A stretch of 64,000 nucleotides of DNA from Gracilibacillus ureilyticus (GTDB lineage Bacteria > Bacillota > Bacilli > Bacillales > Amphibacillaceae), in contig NZ_FOGL01000004.1 in NCBI RefSeq assembly GCF_900111195.1, positions 62,001-126,000 of the forward strand, given 5' to 3'. Positions within the stretch are counted from its first letter, which is position 1. Every line of letters starts with the position of its first letter. The translations under genes were made by a program, and so were the position numbers. This document shows positions 27,499 to 36,233 of the stretch, piece by piece. The notes under the pieces are model-generated. The model had not been told where the DNA came from and searched no databases. It saw only the letters and a list, made by a program, of their open reading frames with translations.

Positions 27499-28452
27499 TT
27501 AGAATAATCCGCCCTGACCTAATTTTTTGGCTAACCTGTCTGCACCGACAATTAATACAATACCAACAATTGACTTAAATAAACCGACAGCTGTACTGTA
27601 ACTGAACGCCCCTTCGGTTATACCGACAAAGTATACATACGTATCAAATACGTCTGCGACGCTACGGTTCAGTGAATTAGACATTAAATAAATTTGCTGG
27701 AAGCCTGTATCAAGAAAATTACCTAATCTTAGGATTAATAGAATGACTATTGTGCTGCGAAGTGCCGGTAAAGTAACGTGCCATAATCTGCGGAATCGGC
27801 CTGCCCCATCCACTATTGCAGCTTCATACTGTTCCTGGTCAACACTTGCAAGTGCCGCAAGGAAAATAACCGTACCCCAACCAGTCTCTTTCCACATAAT
27901 TTGTCCAATAATCATCGGTCTGAACCAATCAGGACTTGATAAAAAGTTAATCTCTTGTCCTATTAATTTAGCTAATAATTCGTTCACAACCCCACCGCTT
28001 GTTGTTAAGAATACATAACTGATACTCGCAATGATTACCCATGACATAAAGTGCGGTACATATACTAAAGTCTGGAGTGTACGTTTATAGAAACTTAGCC
28101 TGATTTCATTTAGCATTAGGGAAAGAATAATTGGTGCCGGAAAGAAAAACACCAGATCGTATAAAGCTAAAATGAAGGTGTTCCTTAATAAACGTAAAAA
28201 GTCAGGATTGGTAAAAAAGTAGTGAAAGTGTTCAAACCCCACCCAATCGCTTCGAAAAACTCCCAAAAATGGTGAATAGTCCTGAAATGCGATCACAATG
28301 CCCCACATAGGAATATACTTAAAGATAATAAAATATGCTAAACCTGGTAAAACCATAAAGTATAGCCATTTTTCTTTTAATATCTGATTCCATTTACTCT
28401 TCTTTTTCTTATTAACTGCATTTTTCAGTCTGCCTTCATGTACATTTTCCAT
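27499..28452 (-). CDS. Carbohydrate ABC transporter permease (LplB/YteP type)
   Basis: 317 aa, six membrane helices. The EAA loop is VDQEQYEAAIVDGAGRFRRL followed by WHVTLPAL. The N-terminal sequence WLYFMVLPGLAYFIIFKYIPMWG and the C-terminal AVGLFKSIVGIVLI are typical of LplB/YteP proteins, partners of LplC/YtcP. It is 37 bp upstream of the second permease. A strong hairpin separates it from the binding protein, fitting the usual excess of binding protein over permease. Confidence 0.92.
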   Translation of the reverse strand: MENVHEGRLKNAVNKKKKSKWNQILKEKWLYFMVLPGLAYFIIFKYIPMWGIVIAFQDYSPFLGVFRSDWVGFEHFHYFFTNPDFLRLLRNTFILALYDLVFFFPAPIILSLMLNEIRLSFYKRTLQTLVYVPHFMSWVIIASISYVFLTTSGGVVNELLAKLIGQEINFLSSPDWFRPMIIGQIMWKETGWGTVIFLAALASVDQEQYEAAIVDGAGRFRRLWHVTLPALRSTIVILLILRLGNFLDTGFQQIYLMSNSLNRSVADVFDTYVYFVGITEGAFSYSTAVGLFKSIVGIVLIVGADRLAKKLGQGGLF

Positions 28453-28578
28453 CGAATCCCCTCTTAACTTAAATGATGTGAATCCTTCTCAAAAAAATCA
28501 GCAACCATATTTAACGGAAAAGAATTACTGTTACTCTGATTCTTTCTGCCGTAATCTAACGGGAATAGGTTTTGGTAG

Positions 28579-28606
28579 TAAAAAGCAGGTTTGAACCTGC
28601 TTTTTA
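28579..28606. terminator. Attenuating terminator between binding protein and permeases
   Basis: AAAAAGCAGGTT-TG-AACCTGCTTTTT, a near-perfect symmetrical stem with T/A runs on both sides, 9 bp after the binding-protein stop. Likely partial readthrough to the permease genes. Confidence 0.88.
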
Positions 28607-28614
28607 CTAATTTA

Positions 28615-30150
28615 TTATTGTGCTTCCTGATGTAACTGATTGATCTCTTCAATATAATCTGTACCACCAGATTGCTTCCAAAGTTCTACAGCTTCTTCCA
28701 GTCCCGCTTCATCAATTTGTCCAACAATGTATTTAATTCGGGCATCGATAATAATGTTGTCTAATTGCTGACCTTTTTTCGAGTAAATTTCAGAAATATA
28801 CGACTCAGCTGGATTCGCTACAACGATTTCTTCATTCTCTACTTTTAATTTTTCCTCTAATTGACGTAAAGGTGAAGAAGTTGCTGATAATGATTTTGCT
28901 TCAGGGATATACATTAACATTTGATTAAATCCTGCTATTTCGGACTTAAGTGCTGCATCATCTTCTAATTTAGATTGATATTCCCCATCGACGATCTCAT
29001 AATGTGTACCTTCGAAACCATTTTCTGCTGTAATCTGCATTTCTTCATCATTCATTTTGTCAAGGAAATCCAGTGCGCGCTTCAATTCTTCTTCCGATTT
29101 AACGGATGTTTTGGAAACTGCAAGCATACCTGAATAACCTGATGTCGGTAAATTGTGTAATCCTGTTGGACCTTCAACCGCTTTAATAACCGTAATAGGA
29201 TCTGCATTTTCTGGTTCTGCATCTATTATTTTTTCCTGGATTCTGTGACCTTCATCCAATACGTTTACCTGTACACCAGCTTCACCATTAATTACAGGCT
29301 CTGACCATTTTGCTGGGTCCATTACTGCGAAGTCCTCGTTTACAAGACCTTCGTCATACAACTTCTTAAAGAAATTTAGTGCTTCTAAATAATTGTCATC
29401 CATGAAGTATGGATATAATTCACCGTTTTCATCTTCGCCCCACTTATTCGGTACACCAAACCATGTTTGCATTACATCCCATGGACCTTCATATTTTGAT
29501 ACAACAATTCCGTAAGTATCGTCTTGTCCATTTCCATCAGGATCTTGTTCTTTAAATGCTTTTAACATGTTATAAAACTCATCAATGGTTGTTGGTTCTT
29601 CCATCCCTAAATTCTCCAGCCAGTCTTTACGGATAATCACACCGTTTCGCCCAAGATCACGTGAACGGTAAACTCCATAAATTTCTCCATTGATAGAACT
29701 GTTATTTAAAATAATTTCGTTTGCCTGGCTTAAGTTCGGGTAATCTTTTAAATAAGGGCCCACTTCCCAGAATGCCCCATCTTCCACTGCACTAATAAAA
29801 CTTGGAGATTTACTTGGAACATACATGATATGAGGCAAGTCACCTGATGATAAAGTAATGTTAAATTTATCTTCCAGGTTACTATTTGGAGCCCACTCCA
29901 TTGTGATGTCTGTGTTTGTATAATCTTCGATCGCTTTTAAGACAGGGCTGTCATCTGTTGGCGGCTCAGTTTCAAATGTTGGTACAAAAACACGCAATTC
30001 CATTCTGTCTTCTGAATCACCTGAATCTCCCCCAGATTCACCATCACTTTCATTACTAGCCGAATCACTATCACTACTACAACCAGCAACTGCAATTATA
30101 CCTATTACCAATAATGCCATTAATAAATAACGAAGAAATTTTGTTTTCAT
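28615..30150 (-). CDS. Oligosaccharide-binding lipoprotein (LplA/YtcQ type)
   Basis: 511 aa from ATG 30150, preceded by AAGGAGGG. A lipoprotein signal ends in AVAGC, then a Ser/Asp/Gly-rich linker. The mature domain begins LRVFVPTFETEPPTDDSPV and carries GVYRSRDLGRNGVIIRKDWL. It is a large solute-binding protein for complex oligosaccharides feeding the two downstream permeases. The B. subtilis relatives LplA/YtcQ belong to rhamnogalacturonan and pectin import systems. The longer frame to 30207 lacks a ribosome site and would bury the signal peptide. Confidence 0.92.
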   Translation of the reverse strand: MKTKFLRYLLMALLVIGIIAVAGCSSDSDSASNESDGESGGDSGDSEDRMELRVFVPTFETEPPTDDSPVLKAIEDYTNTDITMEWAPNSNLEDKFNITLSSGDLPHIMYVPSKSPSFISAVEDGAFWEVGPYLKDYPNLSQANEIILNNSSINGEIYGVYRSRDLGRNGVIIRKDWLENLGMEEPTTIDEFYNMLKAFKEQDPDGNGQDDTYGIVVSKYEGPWDVMQTWFGVPNKWGEDENGELYPYFMDDNYLEALNFFKKLYDEGLVNEDFAVMDPAKWSEPVINGEAGVQVNVLDEGHRIQEKIIDAEPENADPITVIKAVEGPTGLHNLPTSGYSGMLAVSKTSVKSEEELKRALDFLDKMNDEEMQITAENGFEGTHYEIVDGEYQSKLEDDAALKSEIAGFNQMLMYIPEAKSLSATSSPLRQLEEKLKVENEEIVVANPAESYISEIYSKKGQQLDNIIIDARIKYIVGQIDEAGLEEAVELWKQSGGTDYIEEINQLHQEAQ

Positions 30151-30294
30151 CTTGACCCTCCTTAAAATATCTTTCAATAAAATGACAAACACTTGCTCCT
30201 TTTCCAAAAGGTATAGTCTTTAATTATCTGCCTCCTTCTATTCCATCTTTCAAGCTATCTGAAAAGTCACCATCGTGCTGTCGGTAAATCAAAT

Positions 30295-30308
30295 ATAAAA
30301 CGCTTACA
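30295..30308 (-). promoter_or_regulatory. Possible CcpA (cre) site upstream of the importer
   Basis: On the minus strand TGTAAGCGTTTTAT fits 12 of 14 positions of TGWAANCGNTNWCA, 145 bp before the binding-protein ATG. Weak but sensible for a sugar island. Confidence 0.4.
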
Positions 30309-30391
30309 TTTTTCCTTCAATATTCAATTTTTGTTGCCTTACCAATCATTCGCTTACATGCATACCCGTAAAGGTTTTTTCTCCTTATTTA

Positions 30392-32962
30392 TCATTTTAT
30401 TATCTTACTAATACTTTTTTGCAAAACCTGTCCTGCCGGTAAATCCTTTAATAATTCCAGGCATACTATCACATTTAGTGACCATTGCGAAATAGTGTTA
30501 GTTGTGATCCACGGAATTTCATTTAACACCTTCCAACTTGTCACTGTTTGTTCTTCTATTGGAAGAGGTGTGTAACTGAATGTTGGATCAAGTAACAAAT
30601 TCCATGCTTTTTCTGCCAGCTCTTGATCATTTTTCTTCATTGCTGCATATGCTACCATCCCTGCAGAGAACATTGGCCAGTTAAACATGCGATCATTTAG
30701 TTTTCCATTGGTTCTTCTACGTTTTTCCTGATCAGATAAAGTATAAAATTCGCCAAATTCGGCAATCATCTCTTCCCACTCTTTATCATTTATTAATTCA
30801 GCAAGTTCCATCCATACCTGGGGTGCACCAAAAGCGATAATCATATGATAACCACCACTATTTCCATCCCCCATGTGATAAAGATGAGAAGTTTGCGGAT
30901 CATATCCATAAGTTGGACCAGACAATAAACGGTACGGCATTTTTTTCAGGTCATTTACTCCTGTCAATATCTTTTCTAAATATTGGCTATTTTCTGTTCG
31001 TTCCCAGTTACATAACCAATTCGAACTGAATGCAGCCCAATCTGGACCAACTCTTGTATGGGTAGGATATTCATCTTTCGGATAGAATTCCCGCATTGGA
31101 TCAAGATTTACCGTTGATTGATCAGCATCTTTAAAGTTACTGAGAATTTCTCCCGTTCGCTCATCAGCCGTCAAATAATAATAGATCTTGTAAAGGTTGG
31201 CCATACTTATCCGCACTTCTTTACATCCACAACCCCAATGGGAAACATTATGTCTCGAGCCTAATCCTTTGTATTCTCCTTCATGATAACAATCCACTTC
31301 ACTTGTATGTCTTGTCATTGCTTCTGCCATTTCAAAAACCTTGCTGTTCCCTGACCGAAGAAAGGCATACCAAAACCATATGTTTGGTACTAATTCAGTA
31401 TTTTGCCACGCAAAGCCACCCATATCATAGCGCCATTGATGGCGGACCGGGTCGTATGTATGCATAACATCCCCGTAATTCCAGAAACCGTACCAGCTTC
31501 TTTGATCGATTTCCATCTGATAAAATTGGAGAGCTTTTCCCAGCTGGTCCTCCAGAAAACTGGTTAACTTATTAGATCTGTCTGGTAAGCTCCACATTCC
31601 GGCAGCTCGAGTGGAATGATAGTAAGCAGGATTACAGATTAGTAAATTAGTATTTTGCCAATCCTCAGCTTTTTTGAATAAATCATCAGCAGTTGGGGCG
31701 GATTGATAAAAAGATAGAAATAATTCATTCGTGTTGCCAATACCTACTGGGGTTGCCCGCATTTCCTCAAACCCTTCATAAGCACTTGGCACATGTGTAT
31801 CATCACTGTAATGGCGAAGATCCATTGCTTCACAGTCAGGTGACCAGAGCCATACGGTTAATGAAGAAGACTCCTCATTTAATCCTTCTACTTCCAGAGA
31901 ACTCGGGAACTTTTGCCAAAATTTCTTTTGCCCAATTGCTACACCTCCATCTGCTCCTCCAGCATAAAGAAGGCCATTCGCTCGTTTACCATGTAACACC
32001 TCTATCCATGCATTATTTCTTCCCCTTCGTTTCACTACTTTGTAATGATCAGCACTATCCTGAATAATTTTAAAGTCATTCCATGTCGCATTTCCTTGTA
32101 CCTGTTTTTTGAATTCTGGCATATCGTCCAAATTTATGTTTTTGTTCTCTATTTGGTCATTATATAATCCATCTGCATTCCGATATCTCCTTGTCAAAAT
32201 TAATTGGCCTGGTTCACTGTATACTCCTTTGTCGCCGGCAATTTGAACATGTCTGTTCCAAGCTTCTCCTCTGTAGCTTGTTTTTAACTTTAAACCCATC
32301 CCTTTTATGAAATACTGATCTGGAGGAGTATCATTAATCATTGTATGGACTATTTTCACATCAGATATCTGATCATAGAAATAAATTCTTAAAATAAATG
32401 GCAAAAATCGCTGGCCATCCTGATTATAGTGTGCGCCTTCCAGTCTGACAACTGCACGGATATCTCCTTTACTTTCAATCACTGCATTTTCAACTTTTCC
32501 TGTTGCAGCAATTTGGGTAAAAACTCTTTTGTCATTAATTTCTACTCTTTCCTCCATAATGGTCTCTAAAGTGGCATCGTATATTTGGTTCTCTTTTTTA
32601 AAATTAAATATGTTCTCTCCATGTTTTTGAATGGTACACTCTATTGTTTCATTATTAATCTTAATCTTGTCTTTTCTTTCTTCAATAACTAGCTTCCCTT
32701 GATTTTCGGAGAGATCTTGCTCGTCATTAGAGATAAATAAGTCTTGTTCTTCACATAAGTTAGCGGAATGTGCTGTCCATTTCACACTCCCGTCAGGCCA
32801 GTATGCAAGAGGCCAGGTTTGAACGGGGATGGACTGATTTTCCGCATTCCATAATGAAACATCACTTCGCCGATCTAATTCCCCTTTTTTCCAAGGTATT
32901 CCCCATGTAATATTCGTCAGATAATTCGGCTTTGATGTTAACCAATTAAGGTCTATTTTCAT
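30392..32962 (-). CDS. yetA: YetA-like protein of the rhamnogalacturonan cluster
   Basis: 856 aa from ATG 32962, essentially the length of B. subtilis YetA (about 857 aa), whose gene lies next to lplABC just as here. No signal peptide, so cytoplasmic. The N-terminal half looks beta-rich (VEGLNEESSSLTVWLWSPDC). The C-terminal half resembles an (alpha/alpha) barrel of carbohydrate-active enzymes: GMWSLPDRSN, SWYGFWNYGDVMHTYD, HNVSHWGCGCKEVR and GDGNSGGYHMI. It probably acts on imported pectic oligosaccharides. The exact reaction is not known to me. Confidence 0.75.
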   Translation of the reverse strand: MKIDLNWLTSKPNYLTNITWGIPWKKGELDRRSDVSLWNAENQSIPVQTWPLAYWPDGSVKWTAHSANLCEEQDLFISNDEQDLSENQGKLVIEERKDKIKINNETIECTIQKHGENIFNFKKENQIYDATLETIMEERVEINDKRVFTQIAATGKVENAVIESKGDIRAVVRLEGAHYNQDGQRFLPFILRIYFYDQISDVKIVHTMINDTPPDQYFIKGMGLKLKTSYRGEAWNRHVQIAGDKGVYSEPGQLILTRRYRNADGLYNDQIENKNINLDDMPEFKKQVQGNATWNDFKIIQDSADHYKVVKRRGRNNAWIEVLHGKRANGLLYAGGADGGVAIGQKKFWQKFPSSLEVEGLNEESSSLTVWLWSPDCEAMDLRHYSDDTHVPSAYEGFEEMRATPVGIGNTNELFLSFYQSAPTADDLFKKAEDWQNTNLLICNPAYYHSTRAAGMWSLPDRSNKLTSFLEDQLGKALQFYQMEIDQRSWYGFWNYGDVMHTYDPVRHQWRYDMGGFAWQNTELVPNIWFWYAFLRSGNSKVFEMAEAMTRHTSEVDCYHEGEYKGLGSRHNVSHWGCGCKEVRISMANLYKIYYYLTADERTGEILSNFKDADQSTVNLDPMREFYPKDEYPTHTRVGPDWAAFSSNWLCNWERTENSQYLEKILTGVNDLKKMPYRLLSGPTYGYDPQTSHLYHMGDGNSGGYHMIIAFGAPQVWMELAELINDKEWEEMIAEFGEFYTLSDQEKRRRTNGKLNDRMFNWPMFSAGMVAYAAMKKNDQELAEKAWNLLLDPTFSYTPLPIEEQTVTSWKVLNEIPWITTNTISQWSLNVIVCLELLKDLPAGQVLQKSISKIIK

Positions 32963-32988
32963 TTCCTTCACCCTTTCTGTATGTATAG

Positions 32989-33024
32989 AAAACTCCCCAT
33001 ACGACAGAATGTATGGGGAGTTTT
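32989..33024 (-). terminator. Terminator after the esterase gene
   Basis: AAAACTCCCCATAC/GTATGGGGAGTTTT stem, perfect, with an 8-nt loop, 39 bp after the esterase stop and before the YetA gene. It divides the island into at least two transcripts. Confidence 0.9.
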
Positions 33025-33062
33025 CTGATTTCCCGGCATAACGTAAAAAATTTGATAAGTCA

Positions 33063-33683
33063 TTATTTCACAATTCTTTTTAAAGGTTCGGCTAACAGTT
33101 TTGCCATTTGCTTTGCACCTGTTTCAGTAAAATGGGTATGATCTTTTCCGTTCACATCAACCATATAATAAGTAGTGGCTTCTTTAATCCCTACATTCGT
33201 TAAATGTATGATGGACAGTGTCATGAAGTCAATTACAGGACAATTCTCTTCTTCACCAACCTCTTTCATTGCATTACAATAGTCACCAAAGTCTGCCAGA
33301 AATTCACCAGAAACATAATGCAGACGTGCAACAGGTGTAACTAATATGGGATTGGCTTGTTTTTCCCTCGCTGTCATTACATACTGTTTCAAAAACTGTT
33401 TATAATCATTATACGGTTCGGTATACCTTTCAGGTTTTTCTTTCGTCGAATCATTATGACCCATTTGAACTAAAAGGTAATCACCTTCTTCTAATAATAT
33501 TTCGATTTCCTTTAATCTGCCTTCTTCGATAAATGATTTTGAACTTCTTCCACCTATTGCATGGTTAAAAATCTTACAGTCTTTCATAAAGTTCTGGATA
33601 AATTGCCCCCATCCCGCCTGTGGTGCATTATCATTCTCATATCTCTGACATGTAGAATCACTTGCTAAAAATATTCTTGTCAT
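33063..33683 (-). CDS. Rhamnogalacturonan acetylesterase-like SGNH hydrolase (RhgT/YesT type)
   Basis: 206 aa. SGNH/GDSL hydrolase blocks: ASDSTC (nucleophile Ser), NHAIGGRSSKSF (Gly), MGHNDS (Asn) and DHTHFTETGA (catalytic Asp-His). No signal peptide, so it likely removes acetyl groups from imported rhamnogalacturonan fragments inside the cell. B. subtilis RhgT/YesT/YesY are close in size and context. The ATG is 15 bp after the glycoside hydrolase gene, so one operon. Subfamily assignment is strong from context; exact substrate inferred. Confidence 0.88.
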   Translation of the reverse strand: MTRIFLASDSTCQRYENDNAPQAGWGQFIQNFMKDCKIFNHAIGGRSSKSFIEEGRLKEIEILLEEGDYLLVQMGHNDSTKEKPERYTEPYNDYKQFLKQYVMTAREKQANPILVTPVARLHYVSGEFLADFGDYCNAMKEVGEEENCPVIDFMTLSIIHLTNVGIKEATTYYMVDVNGKDHTHFTETGAKQMAKLLAEPLKRIVK

Positions 33684-33698
33684 TCTCTCATTCCTTTA

Positions 33699-36218
33699 CT
33701 AATTGGAGTGAACCGATCCGATCACCTTAACTGGACCAATTAATCCAGAAGGCAGCGACTGTTTATCCATCTGATTTGCACTGTTATTCGTTATCCTTAC
33801 TGTGAGAGCGTTCTCCCCTTCAATTAATTTTTCACCAGGAAATTGGAGCATGTACGGTGACCACATTTTCACTTCTGATTCTCCCTGGTTAAGCGAAACT
33901 TCAGCAATTTCATAAACGTCACCTAAATCTACCATCACTTCATCTACCTTTTCTCCATGATAGTTAAAAGAAAAATGGTAGGTTATAGTACCGGAATAGT
34001 ACTGATACTCCTCACACATACTCCAATCAACAAGAGAATCACGGCTCCATTCATGCTTGGATAAATTCGACGGTTGCAATATTGGGTCTATTTCTATGAG
34101 TTTGGCAGAACCCGGACGATCGTCATTCTTCAAATTTTCACTTGCTTCCACTGACCAGATAATTGATTCACGATAAGGTAAATGCAAGAAGTATTGTCCA
34201 TTATCGTTCTGTACCAGCCTTTTACGGGAGCCTGCCCACGGATTCCATTCCTCTGAAGGCATATCATTAAAAAATTTCACTGTTCCTTTATAATTTGTTT
34301 CGCCTTCATTTGTGAAGAAATAATATATTTTCCCGGATTTTTTAAGTTTTGTTAAACGAATATTACTACTTTCCCCGGTTAATTCGGCATAACGAGATGC
34401 TAAAAAATGTTTCTTAAATGAAGACATATCATCTGGCGGAAGATACGTCACACCTTCTAATTCTTCCATTTCTCTGTTCGATGAAATAATATATACTTTA
34501 CCATCATTTTTAATAAATTCAGTTAACAGCTGTTTCACCACTTGGTCGAATTCAGATATTTCTATTTCATCAATTACCAGGATACGATATGATTGATCTC
34601 CCGCAATGATACAGTTATCTTTAAGTTGCAGCTGACCGTCAACGAACAGCGCCTCATGTAAATAATTGAATTCTATCTGATTTTGATAAAAATATTTAGC
34701 TGTTTTCCACGGCAAGTAGTTATTTAGGGCCAATACTCCGATTTCCGCCTGATTAATGCTATCTGTCATTAACCAGCTCAATCTCTTAATATAAGTACTA
34801 AAATGGTTATAATGTGGCCACCATACATTATTTGGCCCAACATCTGGCGGACGTTCATGGCTTCTCACCTTACCATTAACAGAATAATAGAATGCGTGTG
34901 GGCAAAACAGATTGACACCCCTTACAGCAAGCCAATCAGTATACCACTTCATATCTGAAGCAGATAAATTCCAGCTATTATCAATGCCACAGACGCCTAA
35001 ATATTCATTTAAATTCCGTTGCCGCTGGTAATGCCTTGCAGCATCTGCTCCGCATTTTCCTGCAGTCGAGTGTTCCCCTGTCACTCCTTTTTCATCTTCC
35101 GGTGCTACCCATCTCCAGACAACATCCTGGCCAGGTAAAGTAAAAGGTTCAAGCAAGCCGATATCATCGCTTTTTGCCGGGTGTCCTGTTAAATAAAGCT
35201 GATTAGCTTGACACCATTCCGCAATTGGTATGTAATATGTCTCCCGCATTCGCTTGTTAATTACTTTTTGATAGGTTTGGCGAATATGTGCAGTTTTCTC
35301 ACCAATATGAAAGAAGAGTCCAGGAAGATCTTCAACATGCAAACCTGCCTGATAAATAAATCGTTCAAAATGACCGGTCCATGCTATACAGCCCGGATCA
35401 GCGTTTCGTCCGGTTATGTCAGGTTCATCTGTGAACATGGCAAATATAGTATTGCCGAAATATTGGCCAACCACTTCCCTGTACCTTTCATGTGTCAGTT
35501 CTATAAAAGTTCGGACCGCTTCAGGGTTCAGCAAATCCGCAGAACGCGGTGCATTTTTCTCTCCATCATCCTGTTCCGCATGTACCCCTCTAATCGTTCC
35601 ATTTGTGTAACTTTCCTTTAAAATAATACAGCAGTATTCTTCCTTCTGGCGATCTTTCACTTCGAAGAAACGATCAATCTCTTCTTGAAGAATAGATGCT
35701 TTTTTATCTGTCATCCGGATAATTTGAGCATTTAATGGAAAAATACAACTTATCCTTTCTGCATTAACAGTATTATTTTCTTTGCCCTTTTCTGCCAGAT
35801 AAACAGCAACTAAGCGATCATCTTCATCATTAAATGGTATTTCTATCACATCCGGTAGTTCGTCTATCTTAGTGGCAAATAAACCTCTGCTGGCAAACTT
35901 CGGATTTTTTTTTACTACTTTTCCATTTGCAGCTCCAGAGGGATACATCGCTTCATCATATAAGATGACATGCATCTTTCGTTGATGAGCTTCTTCCACC
36001 GCGAATTTTACAAAATCCATAAATTTATCAGATAAATATTCTGTTTCTTTCGGGATACCCATTCTTGGGTGTAATACAAAACCCTCTACCCCTTTTTCCT
36101 GAAAATCTTCTATTTGGGCTCTTAATATTTTTTTATCAAGTCTGTCATTCCAAAACCAGAACGGCATTGGTGAAAATTCAGATCCAGGATTAAGAAACTT
36201 CTCATAGACAGCCTCCAC
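33699..36218 (-). CDS. GH106-like glycoside hydrolase, putative alpha-L-rhamnosidase
   Basis: 839 aa, no signal peptide. It begins with PMPFWFWNDRLDKKILRAQI and GFVLHPRMGIP, the start of a TIM-like barrel seen in GH106-type proteins. FTDEPDI and HPAKSDDIG carry likely acid residues. A C-terminal beta-sandwich (about 700-835: DWSMCEEYQYYSGTITYHF, VDLGDVYEIAEVSLN) resembles the galactose-binding domain common in GH2/GH106 proteins. Probable role: removing rhamnose from pectic oligosaccharides. The start is GTG with GGAGG 10 nt upstream, 15 bp after the regulator gene. The family call rests on remembered motifs. Confidence 0.65.
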   Translation of the reverse strand: MEAVYEKFLNPGSEFSPMPFWFWNDRLDKKILRAQIEDFQEKGVEGFVLHPRMGIPKETEYLSDKFMDFVKFAVEEAHQRKMHVILYDEAMYPSGAANGKVVKKNPKFASRGLFATKIDELPDVIEIPFNDEDDRLVAVYLAEKGKENNTVNAERISCIFPLNAQIIRMTDKKASILQEEIDRFFEVKDRQKEEYCCIILKESYTNGTIRGVHAEQDDGEKNAPRSADLLNPEAVRTFIELTHERYREVVGQYFGNTIFAMFTDEPDITGRNADPGCIAWTGHFERFIYQAGLHVEDLPGLFFHIGEKTAHIRQTYQKVINKRMRETYYIPIAEWCQANQLYLTGHPAKSDDIGLLEPFTLPGQDVVWRWVAPEDEKGVTGEHSTAGKCGADAARHYQRQRNLNEYLGVCGIDNSWNLSASDMKWYTDWLAVRGVNLFCPHAFYYSVNGKVRSHERPPDVGPNNVWWPHYNHFSTYIKRLSWLMTDSINQAEIGVLALNNYLPWKTAKYFYQNQIEFNYLHEALFVDGQLQLKDNCIIAGDQSYRILVIDEIEISEFDQVVKQLLTEFIKNDGKVYIISSNREMEELEGVTYLPPDDMSSFKKHFLASRYAELTGESSNIRLTKLKKSGKIYYFFTNEGETNYKGTVKFFNDMPSEEWNPWAGSRKRLVQNDNGQYFLHLPYRESIIWSVEASENLKNDDRPGSAKLIEIDPILQPSNLSKHEWSRDSLVDWSMCEEYQYYSGTITYHFSFNYHGEKVDEVMVDLGDVYEIAEVSLNQGESEVKMWSPYMLQFPGEKLIEGENALTVRITNNSANQMDKQSLPSGLIGPVKVIGSVHSN

Positions 36219-36233
36219 TTTTTACATTCCTCC

